A stretch of 64,000 bases of DNA from assembly GCF_003570715.1 (NCBI RefSeq), contig NZ_QXXQ01000001.1, positions 496,001-560,000 on the forward strand, in the 5' to 3' direction. The DNA is from Gemmobacter lutimaris. GTDB taxonomy: Bacteria > Pseudomonadota > Alphaproteobacteria > Rhodobacterales > Rhodobacteraceae. Below are positions 53,709 through 62,451 of this stretch, one piece after another. How positions within the stretch are numbered: the stretch's first letter is position 1; each line of letters opens with the position of its first letter. Both the position numbers and the translations under genes were made by a program. The notes below the pieces were generated by a model. It had not been told where the DNA came from. It made no database searches and was given only the letters and a program-made list of their open reading frames with translations.

Positions 53709-54926
53709 ATGCAACTACCGCCCTCACGCTTTCTCGATCCGACGACACCGCCGAAGATCGTCACGCTGACCCTGCTTGCCGGGGTCTCGGCGCTGACCAT
53801 GAACATTTTCCTGCCTTCGCTTCCGGGTATGGCGGAGTGGTTCGGCACCTCTTACGCGCTGATGCAATTGTCCGTGGCGCTGTATCTGGCGCTGTCGGCC
53901 GTGCTGCAAATCGCCATCGGCCCGATTTCCGACCGCTACGGCCGTCGCCGCGTCGTTCTGGCGGCGCTGGTCCTGTTTCTTCTGGCCACGGTCGGCACGC
54001 TGCTTGCCCCGGATGCCACGACATTCCTGATCTTCCGCATGGCGCAGGCGGTGGTCGCGGCCGGCATGGTGCTTTCACGCGCGATTGTGCGCGATATGGT
54101 CAGCGATGCCGAGGCGGCATCAATGATCGGCTATGTCACCATGGGGATGAGCCTTGTTCCGATGATCGGCCCGGTCATAGGCGGGGTTCTGGACGAATAT
54201 TTCGGCTGGCACGCCAATTTCGGGCTGCTGCTGGTAGCGGGTATCGCCGTCACGGTGCTGTGCTGGCGCGATCTGGGCGAGACATCCACCCCGTCGGGGA
54301 TGAGCTTTGCCGAACAGGCGCAACAATATCCGCGCCTGCTGCGCTCGCAACGGTTTTGGGGTTACTGCCTGTCGGCAGCCTTCGCCTCGGGCTGTTTCTT
54401 CGCCTATCTCGGCGGCGCCCCCTTTGTCGGGACCGAAGTTTTCGGCCTCTCCTCGTCCCGCATCGGCATCCTGTTCGCCCTTACAGCACTCGGATATGCA
54501 GGAGGCAATTTTTTTGCCGGACGCTATTCGGTGCGTGTCGGCATGAACCGCATGGTCTTGCTGGGCACGGTGATCACCACGCTGTCAACCGCCGTTCTTG
54601 CGGCGCTGTCGCTGATGGGATTGACGACCGCCTTCATCTTCTTCGGCCTGACACTGTTCATGGGGCTGGGTAACGGAATCTGCCTGCCGAACGCCAATGC
54701 CGGCATCCTCTCGGTCCGGCCCGAGCTTGCAGGCACGGCCTCGGGGCTGGGCGGTGCCTTCATCATCGGCGGGGGTGCGGCGCTGGCAGCGCTGGCCGGG
54801 ATCTTGCTGCAGCCAGGATCGACCGAGCTGCCGCTTGTATTGCTGATCCTCGCATCCTCCGTTGCCTCGGTCCTTTCGATCCTCTGGGTGATGCGGCGGG
54901 CACGCGCGCTGGGCCTCTCCGGCTAG
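53709..54926 (+). CDS. Bcr/CflA-type multidrug efflux MFS transporter
   Basis: A 405-residue MFS transporter with 12 expected helices. The family signature PSLPGMAEWFG in the first loop, GPISDRYGRRRVVL in loop 2-3 and RAIVRDMVSD after helix 4 place it in the DHA1 Bcr/CflA group of drug/sulfonamide exporters. The ATG at 53709 is used, although the ribosome-binding site is weak; a TTG two codons upstream is possible. Confidence 0.9.
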   Translation: MQLPPSRFLDPTTPPKIVTLTLLAGVSALTMNIFLPSLPGMAEWFGTSYALMQLSVALYLALSAVLQIAIGPISDRYGRRRVVLAALVLFLLATVGTLLAPDATTFLIFRMAQAVVAAGMVLSRAIVRDMVSDAEAASMIGYVTMGMSLVPMIGPVIGGVLDEYFGWHANFGLLLVAGIAVTVLCWRDLGETSTPSGMSFAEQAQQYPRLLRSQRFWGYCLSAAFASGCFFAYLGGAPFVGTEVFGLSSSRIGILFALTALGYAGGNFFAGRYSVRVGMNRMVLLGTVITTLSTAVLAALSLMGLTTAFIFFGLTLFMGLGNGICLPNANAGILSVRPELAGTASGLGGAFIIGGGAALAALAGILLQPGSTELPLVLLILASSVASVLSILWVMRRARALGLSG

Positions 54927-54943
54927 ATTGCTTGACGACAGGC

Positions 54944-54966
54944 TTTGCAAAGCGCAAGTTTGCAAA
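54944..54966 (+). promoter_or_regulatory. Paired TTTGCAAA sites upstream of pccR
   Basis: Two exact TTTGCAAA octamers (54944-54951 and 54959-54966) separated by 7 bp, 31 bp before the pccR start. They fit autoregulation by PccR. A TTGACGA at 54932-54938 could be part of a -35 that the sites overlap or follow. Confidence 0.72.
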
Positions 54967-54996
54967 TATGCGAACCAGCGCAGCAGAGGAGAGCAC

Positions 54997-56394
54997 ATGT
55001 CCACGCAAAAGCTTTATGCCGGGGTAAAGCTGCGCGAATTGCGCGGCCGTCTGGGTGTGACCCAGAAGGTGTTTGCCGACAAGCTGGGTGTCTCGCTTCC
55101 CTATCTGAACCAGATGGAAAACAACCACCGTCCGGTTTCGGCAGCCGTGGTCCTGTCCCTTGTGCAGGAATTCGGTTTTGACGTGACCGAGCTGACAACC
55201 GGCGATGCCGAGCGTATCGTTTCGGACATGCGAGAGGCCCTGGCCGACCCGGTGTTCCAGAATGGCGGCCCGCCTCTGGCCGATCTGCGGCTGGCTGCCT
55301 CCAATGCGCCTGCGCTGGCGCGGGCGTTTCTCGACCTGCATCGCGCCTATCGCCAGACCCATGAGCGCCTGGCCTCTCTGGATGAGGCACTGGGACGCGA
55401 GGACGCGGCCCTGCGTCCTTCCCCGTGGGAGGAGGTGCGGGATTTCTTTCACTATTGCGACAATTACCTGGATGCGATCGACCGCGCTGCTGAACATTAC
55501 GCTATGCCCGCAGGCATAAGAAAAGACCCGCTTTTCGTCGCGACGGATACGCTTTCCAAGGCGGGCGTCGAGTTGCATTTCTCCGACAGTTCGACACTTC
55601 GCCACTATGATGCGAAAGGTCATCGGCTGGAAATCTCGGGCCGTGCCTCAGGCCCGACGCAGCGGTTCCAGTTGCTGTATCAGGTCGCCCTGACCACACA
55701 GAACGACCTTCTAGAGGCCACGCTGGATCTGGCTCGCTTTGCCACACCTGAGGCGCGCGACATTGCCAAGATCGGCCTTGCAAATTATTTCGCCGGGGCG
55801 GCTTTGCTGCCCTACCGCGCGTTTCAGGCCGCCGCGATGGAAGAACGGCATGATCTGGAACGCCTTTCCGACCTGTTCGGCGCGTCGGTCGAACAGGTGT
55901 CACATCGTCTGTCCACGCTGCAAAGGCCGGGCGCGAAGGGCATTCCCTTCTTCTTTGTGCGCGTCGATCAGGCTGGAACCATCACGAAGCGGCATTCGGC
56001 CACGCGCCTGCAATTTGCCCGTTTCGGCGGTGCCTGCCCGCTTTGGAACGTGCATCGCGCCTTCGAGACACCGGGCCGTTTCCTAAGGCAACTGGCGGAA
56101 ACGCCGGACGGTGTGCGCTATTTCTGCCTGTCCCGTGATGTCAGCAAACCGGGCGGCAGTTTCCATGCGCCGGTGCGGCGCTATGCCATCGGGCTGGGTT
56201 GCGAAGTGCAGCACGCCGATGCGCTGGTCTATGCCGACGGGCTGGACCTGCGCGGCAGATTCGAGCCGATCGGGATCTCCTGCCGGATTTGCGAACGCCG
56301 CGATTGCCACCAAAGATCGGTTCCACCGCTGGAACGCCGTCTGCGTGTCGATCCCGACCGCCGCGGAATCTTGCCCTATCAGATTGCGGAGTAG
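54997..56394 (+). CDS. pccR: Short-chain acyl-CoA regulator PccR (ScfR family)
   Basis: A 465-residue regulator of the ScfR family. An N-terminal XRE helix-turn-helix (LRELRGRLGVTQKVFADKLGVSLPYLNQMENN, about 10-42) is followed by a middle IrrE/DUF955-like domain without a visible HExxH, and a DUF2083-type C-terminus with a Cys cluster SCRICERRDC. In Rhodobacter sphaeroides PccR activates propionyl-CoA carboxylase in response to propionyl-CoA and binds TTTGCAAA repeats. Here its own upstream region and pccB carry such sites. The start at 54997 follows AGAGGAG. Confidence 0.9.
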   Translation: MSTQKLYAGVKLRELRGRLGVTQKVFADKLGVSLPYLNQMENNHRPVSAAVVLSLVQEFGFDVTELTTGDAERIVSDMREALADPVFQNGGPPLADLRLAASNAPALARAFLDLHRAYRQTHERLASLDEALGREDAALRPSPWEEVRDFFHYCDNYLDAIDRAAEHYAMPAGIRKDPLFVATDTLSKAGVELHFSDSSTLRHYDAKGHRLEISGRASGPTQRFQLLYQVALTTQNDLLEATLDLARFATPEARDIAKIGLANYFAGAALLPYRAFQAAAMEERHDLERLSDLFGASVEQVSHRLSTLQRPGAKGIPFFFVRVDQAGTITKRHSATRLQFARFGGACPLWNVHRAFETPGRFLRQLAETPDGVRYFCLSRDVSKPGGSFHAPVRRYAIGLGCEVQHADALVYADGLDLRGRFEPIGISCRICERRDCHQRSVPPLERRLRVDPDRRGILPYQIAE

Positions 56395-56410
56395 CAGGTT
56401 GCAAAGCAAA

Positions 56411-56436
56411 GGCCCAAGGTTTGCAAACCTTGGGCC
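56411..56436. promoter_or_regulatory. Perfect 26-bp palindrome with TTTGCAAA core downstream of pccR
   Basis: GGCCCAAGG-TTTGCAAA-CCTTGGGCC is a perfect palindrome 16 bp past the pccR stop, between convergent genes. As RNA it is a 9-bp stem with an 8-base loop and could terminate pccR, but no U-tract follows. The loop is exactly the PccR octamer, and GTTGCAAA lies 22 bp upstream (56398-56405), so it may instead or also be a protein-binding site. Confidence 0.65.
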
Positions 56437-56454
56437 CCGCCATTTCCTGTGAGA

Positions 56455-56691
56455 TCAGGCGCTCAACCGCTGCCAGATCTCATCCTTCAGTGCCGCGCGT
56501 TTGCGGCGCAGTTCGGTTTCATGCGCCTCCGACAGCACCTCGACCCGGGTTTCAGCCCGGTGCACGGCGCGGTTGACCTCGTGATATTCATCCACCATGC
56601 GGGCGAAATGCGCATCGGTCTCTTTCAGAGCCGAAATCTTGCCCGCTTCTGCCGGAAATTCTTCGGCGAGTTCATGGGGGGTATTCGACAT
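56455..56691 (-). CDS. YdcH/DUF465 family protein
   Basis: A 78-residue, all-helical protein with the DUF465 pattern: SALKETDAHFARMVDEYHEVNRAVHR and LRRKRAALKDEIWQRL. Small charged coiled-coil family of unknown function. Convergent with pccR. Confidence 0.9.
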   Translation of the reverse strand: MSNTPHELAEEFPAEAGKISALKETDAHFARMVDEYHEVNRAVHRAETRVEVLSEAHETELRRKRAALKDEIWQRLSA

Positions 56692-56787
56692 AGCCTGCGT
56701 CTCCTTCGTCGTTACCCAAGAACCCTAGCCGCCTGCCATGCGCGCGACCTTGACCCGGATCAAATCGCGCAAATGGCAGGCATGTTT

Positions 56788-58440
56788 TCAACGCTGGGCC
56801 CGCTGCCAGTCCGGGTTGATCCAGGGTTCAAGGTTCGACGGCGGCAACATCGCTCGGCCCAGAATATGATCCGCCGCCTTCTCGCCAGTCATGATTGACG
56901 GGCCGTTGAGATTGCCATTGGTCACCCGCGGGAAGATCGAACTGTCGGCCACGCGCAAGCCCTCAACCCCGATCACCCGGCATTCCGGGTCCACCACCGC
57001 ACCCGGATCGCTGGCCGCCCCCATCCGCGCGGTGCCGCAAGGATGATAAGCACTTTCAACATGTTCACGGATGAAAGCGTTCAATTCATCATCAGATTGC
57101 ACACCGGCGCCGGGCTGGATTTCGGATTTCAGATAGGGGGCGAAGGCCGACTGCCCGATGATCTCGCGTGTGAGGCGGATGCAGCGGCGGAAATCATCCC
57201 AGTCCGTTTCGTGGCTCATGTAGTTGAAGCGGATGCGCGGTGCCGCGCGCGGGTCAGAGGACCGCAGCGTGACATCCCCGCGCGAGGCGGAGCGCATCGG
57301 GCCAACATGTGTCTGAAAGCCATGCCCCTCGGCCGCCGCCTTGCCATCATAGCGAACGGCGATGGGCAGGAAGTGATACTGGATATCCGGATAGTCAACC
57401 CCGGCCTTCGAGCGGATGAAAGCGCAGCTTTCAAACTGGTTCGACGCGCCAAGCCCCCGCCCCGTCAACAGCCATTGCGCCCCGATCAGCGCCTTGCCCC
57501 AGATATTCCAGTATTTATACAGGGTCACCGGCTGGCTGGCTGCAAATTGCAAATATAGCTCAAGGTGATCTTGCAAATTCGCGCCGACACCCGGCCGGTC
57601 TGCCCAGACATGGATGCCATGCTCGCGCAAATGCGTCGCAGGGCCGACACCGGACAGCAGCAGCAGTTTCGGCGTATTGATCGACGAGGCCGCGAGAATG
57701 ACTTCGCGCGCTGCGGGAATCACCACGATCCCGCCCTTCTGTTCAACCTCTACCCCGGTAGCACGGCCATTCTCGATCACCACGCGGCGGGCAAAGCCCT
57801 TTTCGACCTTTACCCGCCCGGTTTTCAGCGCAGGTTTCAGATAGGCATTGGCGGCCGACCAGCGCCGCCCGCGCCAGATCGTCGCCTCCATGGCGCCGAA
57901 ACCTTCCTGCTGGCGGCCATTGTAGTCCTCGGTCACCGGATAACCCGCCTGCCGACCGGCCTCGATGAAGGCGTTGAACAATGGGTTGGCCCGCGGCCCT
58001 CGGGTAATGTGCAGCGGCCCATCGCTGCCGCGATAATCCGCCTCGCCGGTATCGCCGTGCCAGCTTTCCATCCGTTTGAAATAGGGCAGAACATCGGCAT
58101 AGGACCAACCCGCCGCGCCCTGTTCCGCCCAGTGATCGAAGTCGCGCGCATGGCCGCGCACATAGACCATACCGTTGATCGAGGACGAGCCGCCGATGAC
58201 CTTGCCGCGCGGCGTGGCCAGCACACGCCCCCCCAGATGTGGCTCCGGCTCGGTCTGGAAACCCCAGTCGTAGAGGCCCATGTTCATCGGATAGCTGAGC
58301 GCGGCGGGCATCTGGATGAAAGGCCCGGCGTCGGTGCCGCCGAATTCGATCAGGGTGACGCTGCGCCCGGCCTCGGCCAGTCGATAGGCCATGGCGCACC
58401 CGGCGGAGCCCGCCCCGACGATGACGTAATCGCTGCTCAT
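56788..58440 (-). CDS. betA: Choline dehydrogenase (GMC oxidoreductase)
   Basis: A 550-residue membrane-associated flavoprotein oxidising choline to betaine aldehyde, and probably betaine aldehyde further. The FAD motif VGAGSAG is near 6-12, PROSITE-like GMC signatures are [19 protein letters not shown] and [17 protein letters not shown], and the catalytic His is in [10 protein letters not shown]. The ATG at 58440 follows GAGGCGAAG. It is the last gene of betI-betB-betA; codons around 57540-57580 are unusually AT-rich. Confidence 0.95.
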   Translation of the reverse strand: MSSDYVIVGAGSAGCAMAYRLAEAGRSVTLIEFGGTDAGPFIQMPAALSYPMNMGLYDWGFQTEPEPHLGGRVLATPRGKVIGGSSSINGMVYVRGHARDFDHWAEQGAAGWSYADVLPYFKRMESWHGDTGEADYRGSDGPLHITRGPRANPLFNAFIEAGRQAGYPVTEDYNGRQQEGFGAMEATIWRGRRWSAANAYLKPALKTGRVKVEKGFARRVVIENGRATGVEVEQKGGIVVIPAAREVILAASSINTPKLLLLSGVGPATHLREHGIHVWADRPGVGANLQDHLELYLQFAASQPVTLYKYWNIWGKALIGAQWLLTGRGLGASNQFESCAFIRSKAGVDYPDIQYHFLPIAVRYDGKAAAEGHGFQTHVGPMRSASRGDVTLRSSDPRAAPRIRFNYMSHETDWDDFRRCIRLTREIIGQSAFAPYLKSEIQPGAGVQSDDELNAFIREHVESAYHPCGTARMGAASDPGAVVDPECRVIGVEGLRVADSSIFPRVTNGNLNGPSIMTGEKAADHILGRAMLPPSNLEPWINPDWQRAQR

Positions 58441-58447
58441 CTTCGCC

Positions 58448-59902
58448 TCAATACGGAGCGTCGACGGGGCCCATGCCCACATAGACGGATTTCACTTGCG
58501 TGTAATGCTCGACTGCGGCGCGCGAATTTTCGCGCCCCACACCCGAAGATTTCACGCCACCGAAGGGGCCTTCCACCGGGGTCAGGTTATAGGCGTTGAT
58601 CCAGCAGGTTCCCGCCTGAAGCTGAGCCACCACGCGGTGACCGCGCGCCAGATCGACGGTGAACACTCCGGCAGCGAGGCCGAATTCCGTGTCATTGGCA
58701 CGGGTTATGACCTCATCTTCATCTTCGAAGTCGAGGATCGCCATCACCGGGCCAAACACCTCTTCCCGTGCCAGCGTCATGTCGTCAGTCACGTCGGCGA
58801 AGGCGGTTGGTTGGACATAGAAGCCGGTATTCAGGGTGGCGCGATCACCGCCACAGATCAGGCGGGCACCTTCAGCCTTTGCAATTTGCATATAGCCCAG
58901 CACTTTTTGCAACTGCACCTCCGATACCAGCGGACCGAGCTGGGTTTCCGGGTCCAGCGGATCACCCAGCCGGATGGCGGCGGTCCGCTCGGCCAGGCGC
59001 TGCAAGAAACGATCCTTGATGCCCTTCTGCACGAAGACACGGGTGCCGTTGGAACAGATCTGCCCGGTGGAATAGAAGTTCCCCAGCATGGCGGCGCCGA
59101 TAGCGCTTTCGACATCGGCATCGTCAAAGACGATCAGCGGCGACTTGCCGCCAAGCTCCATCGTCACATGGCGGATGCCTTCAGCCGCCGCGGCGTAAAC
59201 CTTGCGCCCCGTCGGCACAGAGCCGGTGAGCGAGACTTTCGCCACGCGCGGGTCGGTGACCAGCGCGCCGCCCACGGCGCCCCGCCCCTGCACCACGTTG
59301 AACAGCCCGGCGGGCAGACCGGCCTCCACCAGAATCTCGGCCAGTTTCAGCGCACCGAGCGGCGTCACCTCGGATGGCTTGAAGATCATCGCATTGCCAA
59401 GGCTCAGCGCCGGAGCGGCCTTCCAGCAGGCGATCTGGCTGGGGTAATTCCATGCACCGATGCCGACGCAGACGCCCAGCGGTTCGCGGATCGTGTAGAC
59501 GAAATCACCGCCCAGCGGCACGGTCTCGCCGGTCACCGTCGGCGCCAGTCCGGCGAAATATTCCAGCGCATCGGCACCCGAAGGCCAGTCGGCCACGGTA
59601 GTTTCCTGCACCGGCTTGCCGGTATCCAGCGTTTCCAGCACCGAGAGTTCTTCATTACGGGCGCGGATCAGATCCACCGCGCGGCGCAGGATGCGGGCCC
59701 GTTCGACCGGGCGCGTGGCCCCCCAGGCTTTCTGTGCCTCCGCTGCCCCGGATAGCGCCGCCTCGATCACCGCAGGCGTCGCCTCATGCAGCACGGCGAT
59801 CACCTCGCCCGTGGCCGGATAGACAACCTCGATCGCCGCACCCGCGGTATCCTCGACATAGTCACCATTGACGAAATGGCTGGCCTTCGGCTGTGCCCGC
59901 AT
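58448..59902 (-). CDS. betB: Betaine-aldehyde dehydrogenase
   Basis: A 484-residue NAD(P)-dependent aldehyde dehydrogenase making glycine betaine from betaine aldehyde. Active-site residues are Asn152 ([11 protein letters not shown]), Glu249 (TMELGGKS) and Cys283 (GQICSNGTR). The start is set at 59902 ([10 protein letters not shown]), matching the usual BetB N-terminus with AAGGGG upstream; ATGs at 59908 and 59917 are in frame. It lies 7 bp before betA and 15 bp after betI. Confidence 0.95.
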   Translation of the reverse strand: MRAQPKASHFVNGDYVEDTAGAAIEVVYPATGEVIAVLHEATPAVIEAALSGAAEAQKAWGATRPVERARILRRAVDLIRARNEELSVLETLDTGKPVQETTVADWPSGADALEYFAGLAPTVTGETVPLGGDFVYTIREPLGVCVGIGAWNYPSQIACWKAAPALSLGNAMIFKPSEVTPLGALKLAEILVEAGLPAGLFNVVQGRGAVGGALVTDPRVAKVSLTGSVPTGRKVYAAAAEGIRHVTMELGGKSPLIVFDDADVESAIGAAMLGNFYSTGQICSNGTRVFVQKGIKDRFLQRLAERTAAIRLGDPLDPETQLGPLVSEVQLQKVLGYMQIAKAEGARLICGGDRATLNTGFYVQPTAFADVTDDMTLAREEVFGPVMAILDFEDEDEVITRANDTEFGLAAGVFTVDLARGHRVVAQLQAGTCWINAYNLTPVEGPFGGVKSSGVGRENSRAAVEHYTQVKSVYVGMGPVDAPY

Positions 59903-59917
59903 GGTCATCCCCTTCAT

Positions 59918-60499
59918 TTATTTGCGTTTCCCAAGTTCCGAGGCCACGAATTCCATCACCGTGGCCACGGCCGCGGCCGAATCCGGCGGCCCCTCCTTCA
60001 AAGCTTCGCGCAGATAGACCCCGTCGATCAGCGCTCCCAGCGCATCGGCCGCGCGATCTGCCCGCACGCCGACCAGCGGGCGCAGACAGCTCAGCAGATT
60101 CGACCGCAGCCGCCGCTGATAGACCGACAGCAGGCGCCGCGCCTCGGGCACGGTCTGCGCCAGAACATAGAAGTTCAGCCATGCCCCGACCGCCTCGCGG
60201 CGGAAGTTGCCGGGGCTGAAGCTCGCGCGCAGAATCGCCTGCAACCGCGCCTCTGGCCCGTCCACCGCCGCCAGCGCGCCGCGCACCTCGGCCCCGTAAA
60301 GCGACAGGATATGTCGCATCGCGGCAAGGAAGATGTCTTCCTTCGACCCGAAGTAATGATGCGCCAGCGCCGAGGACATCCCCGCCCGCTTGGCGATCTG
60401 GCTGACCGTCACATCCAGCGACCCGGCACGGCCCAGCTCCACGATGGTCGCTTTGACCAGCGCGGCCTTTCGGATAGGTTCCATCCCAAGCTTCGGCAC
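59918..60499 (-). CDS. betI: Transcriptional repressor BetI
   Basis: A 193-residue TetR-family repressor of choline-betaine genes, released by choline. The N-terminus PKLGMEPIRKAALVKATI and the HTH ITVSQIAKRAGMSSALAHHYFG-type stretch (VSQIAKRAGMSSALAHHYF) are characteristic. The start is a GTG at 60499 preceded by GGGGAAA; the longer ATG frame to 60526 is unlikely. It is divergent from choX, and a BetI-type operator lies between them. Confidence 0.94.
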   Translation of the reverse strand: MPKLGMEPIRKAALVKATIVELGRAGSLDVTVSQIAKRAGMSSALAHHYFGSKEDIFLAAMRHILSLYGAEVRGALAAVDGPEARLQAILRASFSPGNFRREAVGAWLNFYVLAQTVPEARRLLSVYQRRLRSNLLSCLRPLVGVRADRAADALGALIDGVYLREALKEGPPDSAAAVATVMEFVASELGKRK

Positions 60500-60546
60500 G
60501 GCATTTCCCCAAAAAACACTTGCCAAACCGAGCTAGCGCGTTTTTT

Positions 60547-60560
60547 ATTGATCCGTCAAT
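60547..60560. promoter_or_regulatory. BetI operator in the betI-choX control region
   Basis: ATTGA-TCCG-TCAAT matches the BetI pattern ATTGA-N4-TCAAT. It is the core of a larger inverted repeat, GCGTTTTTT...AAAAAACGC (60538-60573). It is centred 40-55 bp before both genes, positioned to repress betIBA and choXWV together. Confidence 0.82.
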
Positions 60561-60599
60561 CAACAAAAAACGCAACCACGCCAGACACAGGGAATCGAC

Positions 60600-61535
60600 A
60601 TGACCAAAATGAAATCCGCCCTTCTGGCCACCACGGTGGCCTTCGCCTTCGCCGGCACCGCCCATGCCGAAGGCTGCGACAAGGTGATCTTCTCGGATGT
60701 CGGCTGGACCGACATCACCGCCACCACCGCCGCCACCAGCGTCGTGCTGGAGGCTCTGGGCTATGAAACCGAAACCAAGCTGCTGTCGGTGCCGGTCACC
60801 TATACCGGCCTTGCGGGTGGCGATGTGGATGTGTTCCTCGGCAACTGGATGCCGACGATGGAAGCCGACATCGCCCCCTACCGCGAGGCGGGCACCGTCG
60901 AGACCGTGCGCACCAACCTTGAAGGCGCGAAATACACGCTGGCCACCAACGAGGCCGGCGCCGCGCTGGGGATCAAGGATTTCGCCGACATCGCCGCGCA
61001 GAAGGACGCGCTGGACGGCAAGATCTACGGCATCGAGCCGGGCAACGATGGCAACCGCCTGATCCTCGACATGATCGACAAGGATGCCTTCGGCCTGAAG
61101 GGGTTCGAGGTCATCGAAAGCTCGGAACAGGGGATGCTGGCCGAAGTGGCGCGCACCACGGGCGACCAGAAGCCGATCATCTTCCTCGGCTGGGAGCCCC
61201 ATCCGATGAACGCCAATTTCAAGATGACCTATCTGACCGGCGGCGACGATTTCTTCGGCCCGAACCTCGGCGGCGCGACCGTGGCGACCAATGTCCGCAA
61301 GGGCTATGTCGCGGAATGCCCGAATACCGGCAAGCTGCTGCAAAACCTCGTCTTCTCGCTGCCGATGGAAAACGAGATCATGGGCGCGATCCTCGATGAC
61401 GGCACCGACCCGAAAGAAGCGGCCTCGGCATGGCTGAAGGCCAACCCCGATACGCTGGGCCCCTGGCTTGACGGTGTGACCACCAAGGATGGTGGCGACG
61501 CCATGGCGGCGGTGAAATCGGCGCTGGGTCTCTAA
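60600..61535 (+). CDS. choX: Choline ABC transporter substrate-binding protein
   Basis: A 311-residue periplasmic choline-binding protein with a signal peptide cleaved after AHA (23). The aromatic choline box is intact: Trp36, Trp83, Tyr112 and Trp198, an exact offset of 7 from Trp43, Trp90, Tyr119 and Trp205 of Sinorhizobium ChoX. It delivers choline to ChoWV. The gene begins the choXWV operon; a hairpin with U-tract follows it. Confidence 0.95.
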   Translation: MTKMKSALLATTVAFAFAGTAHAEGCDKVIFSDVGWTDITATTAATSVVLEALGYETETKLLSVPVTYTGLAGGDVDVFLGNWMPTMEADIAPYREAGTVETVRTNLEGAKYTLATNEAGAALGIKDFADIAAQKDALDGKIYGIEPGNDGNRLILDMIDKDAFGLKGFEVIESSEQGMLAEVARTTGDQKPIIFLGWEPHPMNANFKMTYLTGGDDFFGPNLGGATVATNVRKGYVAECPNTGKLLQNLVFSLPMENEIMGAILDDGTDPKEAASAWLKANPDTLGPWLDGVTTKDGGDAMAAVKSALGL

Positions 61536-61549
61536 AGACCGGCTGAGCC

Positions 61550-61583
61550 CCCTCCCCCGTCCACCCGGGCGGGGGAGGGTTTT
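61550..61583 (+). terminator. Intra-operon terminator/attenuator between choX and choW
   Basis: CCCTCCCCCG (61550-61559), loop TCCACCCGGG, CGGGGGAGGG (61570-61579), then TTTT. The 10-bp GC-rich perfect stem 14 bp after choX can end most transcripts and leave less mRNA for the permease and ATPase, a common arrangement for binding-protein operons. Confidence 0.82.
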
Positions 61584-61614
61584 CGCATGCGCCCGCAGGA
61601 AGGAAACGCGCCGG

Positions 61615-62451
61615 ATGCTGGACTGGCTGACCGACAACAAGCTGCCGCTGGGCAAGCTGTCGAAGATTGCCTTCGAATGGATGAAAGTGAACCTCAAGCC
61701 CCTGTTCGACGTGATGGGGACGGTGATGGAGCGCCTGATCGACGCGATCCTCTGGGTTCTGCAAAGCCCGCCGCCGCTGGTGGTGATCGCCGCGTTCCTT
61801 GCACTGACATGGTATCTGCAAAGGTCGTGGAAAGTCGTGCTTTTCGTGGCGCTCGGCTTCGCCTTCATCCTCAATCAGGGCTACTGGAAGCCCACGACCG
61901 AAAGCCTGACGCTGGTGCTGTCGTCCTGTGTGGTCTGCATGGGGCTGGGTGTGCCGGTGGGCATCTGGGCGGCGCACCGTCCCAAGATCTACGCCGCGCT
62001 GACCCCGGTGCTGGACCTGATGCAGACGCTGCCGACCTTCGTTTACCTGATCCCGGCAATCGTGTTCTTTGGCATCGGCATGGTGCCCGGCCTGATTGCC
62101 ACGGTGATCTTCGTGCTGCCCGCGCCAATCCGCATGACGCAACTGGGCATCTCCTCCACCCCGCAACCGCTGCTGGAAGCGGCCACCGCCTTTGGCGCCA
62201 CCAAACGGCAGGTGCTGTGGAAAGTGGAACTGCCCTATGCTCTGCCGCAGATCATGGTCGGGCTGAACCAGACCATCATGCTGTCGCTGTCGATGGTGGT
62301 GATCGCGGCGCTGGTGGGCGCCAACGGGCTGGGTGTGCCGGTGGTGCGGGCGCTGAACTCGGTCAATACCGCGCTCGGGTTTGAAAGCGGCCTCGTCATC
62401 GTCGTCGTGGCCATCATGCTGGACCGCATGCTGAGGGTGACGCGCAAATGA
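61615..62451 (+). CDS. choW: Choline ABC transporter permease
   Basis: A 278-residue binding-protein-dependent permease with about six helices. The EAA loop appears as LLEAATAFGATKRQVLWKVELPYALPQIMVG, the site of contact with the ATPase. Close to ProW/ChoW/OpuA permeases. The next gene overlaps it by 4 bp. Confidence 0.95.
   Translation: MLDWLTDNKLPLGKLSKIAFEWMKVNLKPLFDVMGTVMERLIDAILWVLQSPPPLVVIAAFLALTWYLQRSWKVVLFVALGFAFILNQGYWKPTTESLTLVLSSCVVCMGLGVPVGIWAAHRPKIYAALTPVLDLMQTLPTFVYLIPAIVFFGIGMVPGLIATVIFVLPAPIRMTQLGISSTPQPLLEAATAFGATKRQVLWKVELPYALPQIMVGLNQTIMLSLSMVVIAALVGANGLGVPVVRALNSVNTALGFESGLVIVVVAIMLDRMLRVTRK

Noticed and set aside
60549-60564. FNR/FnrL-like site (TTGAT...ATCAA) upstream of choX
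   Set aside because: The half-sites are 6 bp apart instead of 4, and the same bases fit the BetI ATTGA-N4-TCAAT core better in the expected gene context.
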